A stretch of 64,000 nucleotides of DNA, from positions 7,256,501 through 7,320,500 of the forward strand of contig CM034135.1 in assembly GCA_019914995.1 (NCBI GenBank). Direction: 5' to 3'. Position 1 is the stretch's first letter. Each line of letters starts with the position of its first letter. The translations under genes were made by a program, and so were the position numbers. Positions 61,364 to 64,000 of the stretch are shown here, piece after piece. The notes below the pieces were generated by a model, which saw nothing but the letters and a program-made list of their open reading frames with translations, had not been told where the DNA came from and did no database searches. The stretch comes from Acanthochlamys bracteata (lineage: Eukaryota; Streptophyta; Magnoliopsida; Pandanales; Velloziaceae).

Positions 61364-62921
61364 TTAAACTCCAAAACCTTTCCTAGACTCTGATCTGCAA
61401 ACTGCATGTACTATGGGACCCAATTGGGACCTTTCTAGACCTTCTGCGTATCCATCTGGAGCATTCAAGTATACAGCACCTTTATACATCCATTCCTCAG
61501 TTTCATCACTATAATAATCCTCAAAAGGTTCTCCACATAGTGCACAAGCACTTTGATTCTCATCTGCAGGAACAGCTAGTTCCTTGTGTTCCTTCTCAAT
61601 GACTGTTTCAGCAGGAACAAAACTGGGAACAGCATCAGTTCCTAGTGTTTCTGAACCATTAAGCCATTCTTTTGCATTTACAAACCATTTGCGTGACGGC
61701 TTTTGCTTGCGGTTCTTAGCAATTCTATTTTTGGTAACATGCCAGTCCATATGATTCCTATGCTCTTCTTGAGCACTAAAACGCACTCCACACGTAGTGC
61801 ACTGTCTTGGAAGATCATCATACAAAGCTTTAATTGCAGATTCAAGCCGAAATTTAAGAAAGTCAGTATTGAATTCAGTTCCCACAAGATCCTGTGAAAA
61901 TAAGATGTCTTCCTTTCAGAGAGCACCAAAATAATGAGTTTTCAACCGTTATTCAAAAGATAGATTTACCTGTGATTGGGATGGTGCTCCAACAGATATT
62001 AGCCCTTTTTCCATCAGAGAACTAAGTAATCCTGATAAGGGATTCATTGATGAACTAGATATCACAGCTCCTTGGTTCAGAGAGGATGGTCCAACTTGAG
62101 ATAAGGTAGGAGGCAGCCCTGGAGGCAAAGGAGGTAAGGTTGTACCATGCCCTTGAGAAAACCCTGTAGACTTACCATACATTGATAATAAGGAAGATAT
62201 TCCTGATAAAGAATTTGGTACAATAGAAGCTGCCATGGCAGACTCCGTTTGTGTCTGCAAGGGAATGAGGGGCTGAGCCACTGTCAGTGATGATAGAGAG
62301 GGCAAAGTCCCTGGAGCTAAAGTGCCTTGAAGCCGAGTCCTGACAATGTCCCCTGGCTCTAGCCTATGTTCATGCATAATTTGAGCAGACTGTTGATATG
62401 GTAATGGTGGCTTCTTCAGGTAGTTGGGAATTTTTCCATCAGCTGCATCATACGGTTGATGAGGTACGTATGACGATTGGCTGGGTCCATCTACAGCCTG
62501 CCTATTAGCGTCTTCAAAATCCGTTTTACTTTGAAAAGGGTTAGTTCTTGGATATGTCGGATGTAAAGGCATTGCCTGAGATCTAGTGGCAGGAACCCGT
62601 GATATCACTGTGTCCTGCAGATAAGATGGCTTATGTGCTGAAAACTTATCTACTTCTGATACCTCAACCTTTGACATATCAGAATGAACACCTGAAGATC
62701 TCCACCGAGAGACATCAGTTATATGTGCACTCTGAAATGGCTGTGGCATTTCTCCCCCCACTGAAGACACAATTCTGCTTTCAGGCATTCGTGATTGCAA
62801 ACTTGTGTTAACTCCATGATGAGAAGCAAGGTATGAGGCTATTGGATCCACTCGAGAGCCTATATCTTCAAGTTGCCTCAAGTTTGAAGATTGTCGAGCA
62901 GACTGCAAGGAAGACATGTAC
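61364..62921 (-). CDS. PCFS4: PCF11-like cleavage/polyadenylation factor (PCFS4 type), 3' exons only
   Basis: PCFS4-type proteins are plant homologues of Pcf11, a pre-mRNA 3'-end processing factor; Arabidopsis PCFS4 affects alternative polyadenylation of FCA. Two exons are visible: 62921-61970 and 61891-61364, joined in phase 0 (..[13 protein letters not shown]..). The first is a Ser/Pro/Gln-rich linker ([18 protein letters not shown]). The last holds a zinc-finger pair, [20 protein letters not shown] with H, and [20 protein letters not shown], plus [20 protein letters not shown]. It stops after RKGFGV. The exon at 62921 begins in phase 1 (G|TAC), so more exons, including the CID domain, must lie beyond the right edge or in 63000-64000, where I could not find them. 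Confidence 0.92.
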
Positions 62922-64000
62922 CTATAAGTACAATTGTCAGAGCAGAATTCTAGTTTAAATAAACAAAAGGATGACAATACCCTTATAGCAACTTTAGTAC
63001 ACAGCAGTAAGTACACTAGAAAGAATCACATAGTGGAAAAGCATATTAAAGGTACAATCAAGACGAGTACAATTTTTATAGAAGAAAGACCTTATAAAAT
63101 CCAAGGAAACAGCATCTTGAAATCAGACTTTCCATTCTATCAAGATCCTTCCAGACTTAACACCACACTAGCTAAATTTTTAATAACGACCACATCACCT
63201 ATGACCTGTTTGTACTTGTATAGTGCATCTCTAATATCATTCATACAGTGATTTTTTCTGATAAGCCTAAAAGTATAAAAGTTATCCAAATAAATAAAAC
63301 TGAAACATCAAATAATTAAAGGGATGGGAAATACATGTGAAGCACATTACATGATACACATGTCATTTTCTGTTTCTCATCATTGTACTTATGTTCTAGA
63401 AGTCACACATATAATATATGATAAAAACCATTTAAACATCACCTGACCCTTTTATAAAATCTGTCTTCCAAATTATAGTATGACAATACAAGTTTCTTAA
63501 GGCCTGTTTAAAAGATTATGGCACTCTGTTGATATAATGATACTTGATAAAGACCGCAATAATCAGAGCATCGTACCCCTAAAAGATGTGTCTCTTTATT
63601 TCTAATGCAAATATAATGCTGCAATACATTAAGAGACACAAGTTGGTAGCATACAAGAACAGAGTGTTTGGGTAAAGAAGTGTTCTAGTGCTGAAAGCAT
63701 CACATGGTATTGCGGTTGACATACTGCAGCATGTCAACTAAGACGCCATACACAAGTATGCCAGAATTAAATAGCACAGCTTTTGATACAACAGATCAAA
63801 TAACATTGACTGCTAGGATGGTCGTTGAGGTATATTAACCTGGTTTGATGCAAGATACCGATCCCTATCCCTGAGGATTATTATTCAATGGATTTGGGAG
63901 ATCTCCATGATACCTTCTCATGTATAGCCAATTTTTTTAAAATTCTTTTACCAAGGAATTATGAATAACAAGACGTAATGTGACAACCATGAAACAGCAT
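62922..64000 (-). other. Intron of the PCFS4-like gene running to the window edge
   Basis: A good acceptor (cttatag on the minus strand) ends at 62922. The following ~1.1 kb is AT-rich with no exon-like piece that I recognise. The gene therefore continues past the window. Confidence 0.55.

Overview
The window is nuclear DNA of a flowering plant, most likely a dicot. Its genes are split by AT-rich GT-AG introns, the proteins are plant types (RDR6, a plastid-type pseudouridine synthase, PCFS4, plant F-box/FBD remains), and introns and spacers are full of small inverted-repeat elements and one Copia retrotransposon. I saw no bacterial, viral or organellar block, and no rRNA, convincing tRNA or CRISPR. 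The species cannot be named from sequence alone.

Layout. 1-15.9 kb (minus): a divergent CNOT9/RCD1 gene of about ten exons, stretched by an 8.4 kb intron that holds a decayed Copia element (with a further insertion in its 3' LTR), a TIR element carrying exon-like host sequence, and several MITEs. 17.5-20.9 kb (minus): mitochondrial ADP/ATP carrier with a probable long 5' UTR intron. 20.9-21.6 kb: a TIR element with GGATCG-type repeats. 22.2-24.8 kb (plus): an F-box/FBD/LRR pseudogene cut by a solo LTR with a perfect 5 bp target duplication. 24.8-28.5 kb: no clear gene, but MITEs and a two-copy tandem duplication. 29.2-35.2 kb (plus): complete RDR6. 36.4-39.7 kb (minus): plastid-type aminotransferase pseudogene. 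40.8-44.4 kb (plus): nine-exon RluA-type pseudouridine synthase. 45.6-48.1 kb (minus): remains of a small gene I could not name. 48.45-50.38 kb: a second, larger TIR element related to the one at 11 kb. 50.8-52.2 kb (plus): ribosomal protein eL42. 56.4-58.1 kb (plus): V-ATPase subunit D. 61.4 kb to the right edge (minus): 3' part of a PCFS4/PCF11-like polyadenylation factor gene.

The genes do not form an operon or cluster. They are independent, mostly housekeeping or RNA-metabolism genes: mRNA decay (CNOT9), RNA silencing (RDR6), rRNA/tRNA modification (PUS), translation (eL42) and 3'-end formation (PCFS4), next to two energy/transport genes (AAC, VHA-D). I found no evidence for a new biological system. 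The most useful observations are the precise splice model of a divergent CNOT9 paralogue with a TE-filled intron, the 3-bp-TSD TIR family that includes two larger members with non-TE cargo, and the ways in which two gene copies have decayed. Exon borders were read by eye from GT-AG sites, phase and family similarity recalled from knowledge; no search or alignment was run.
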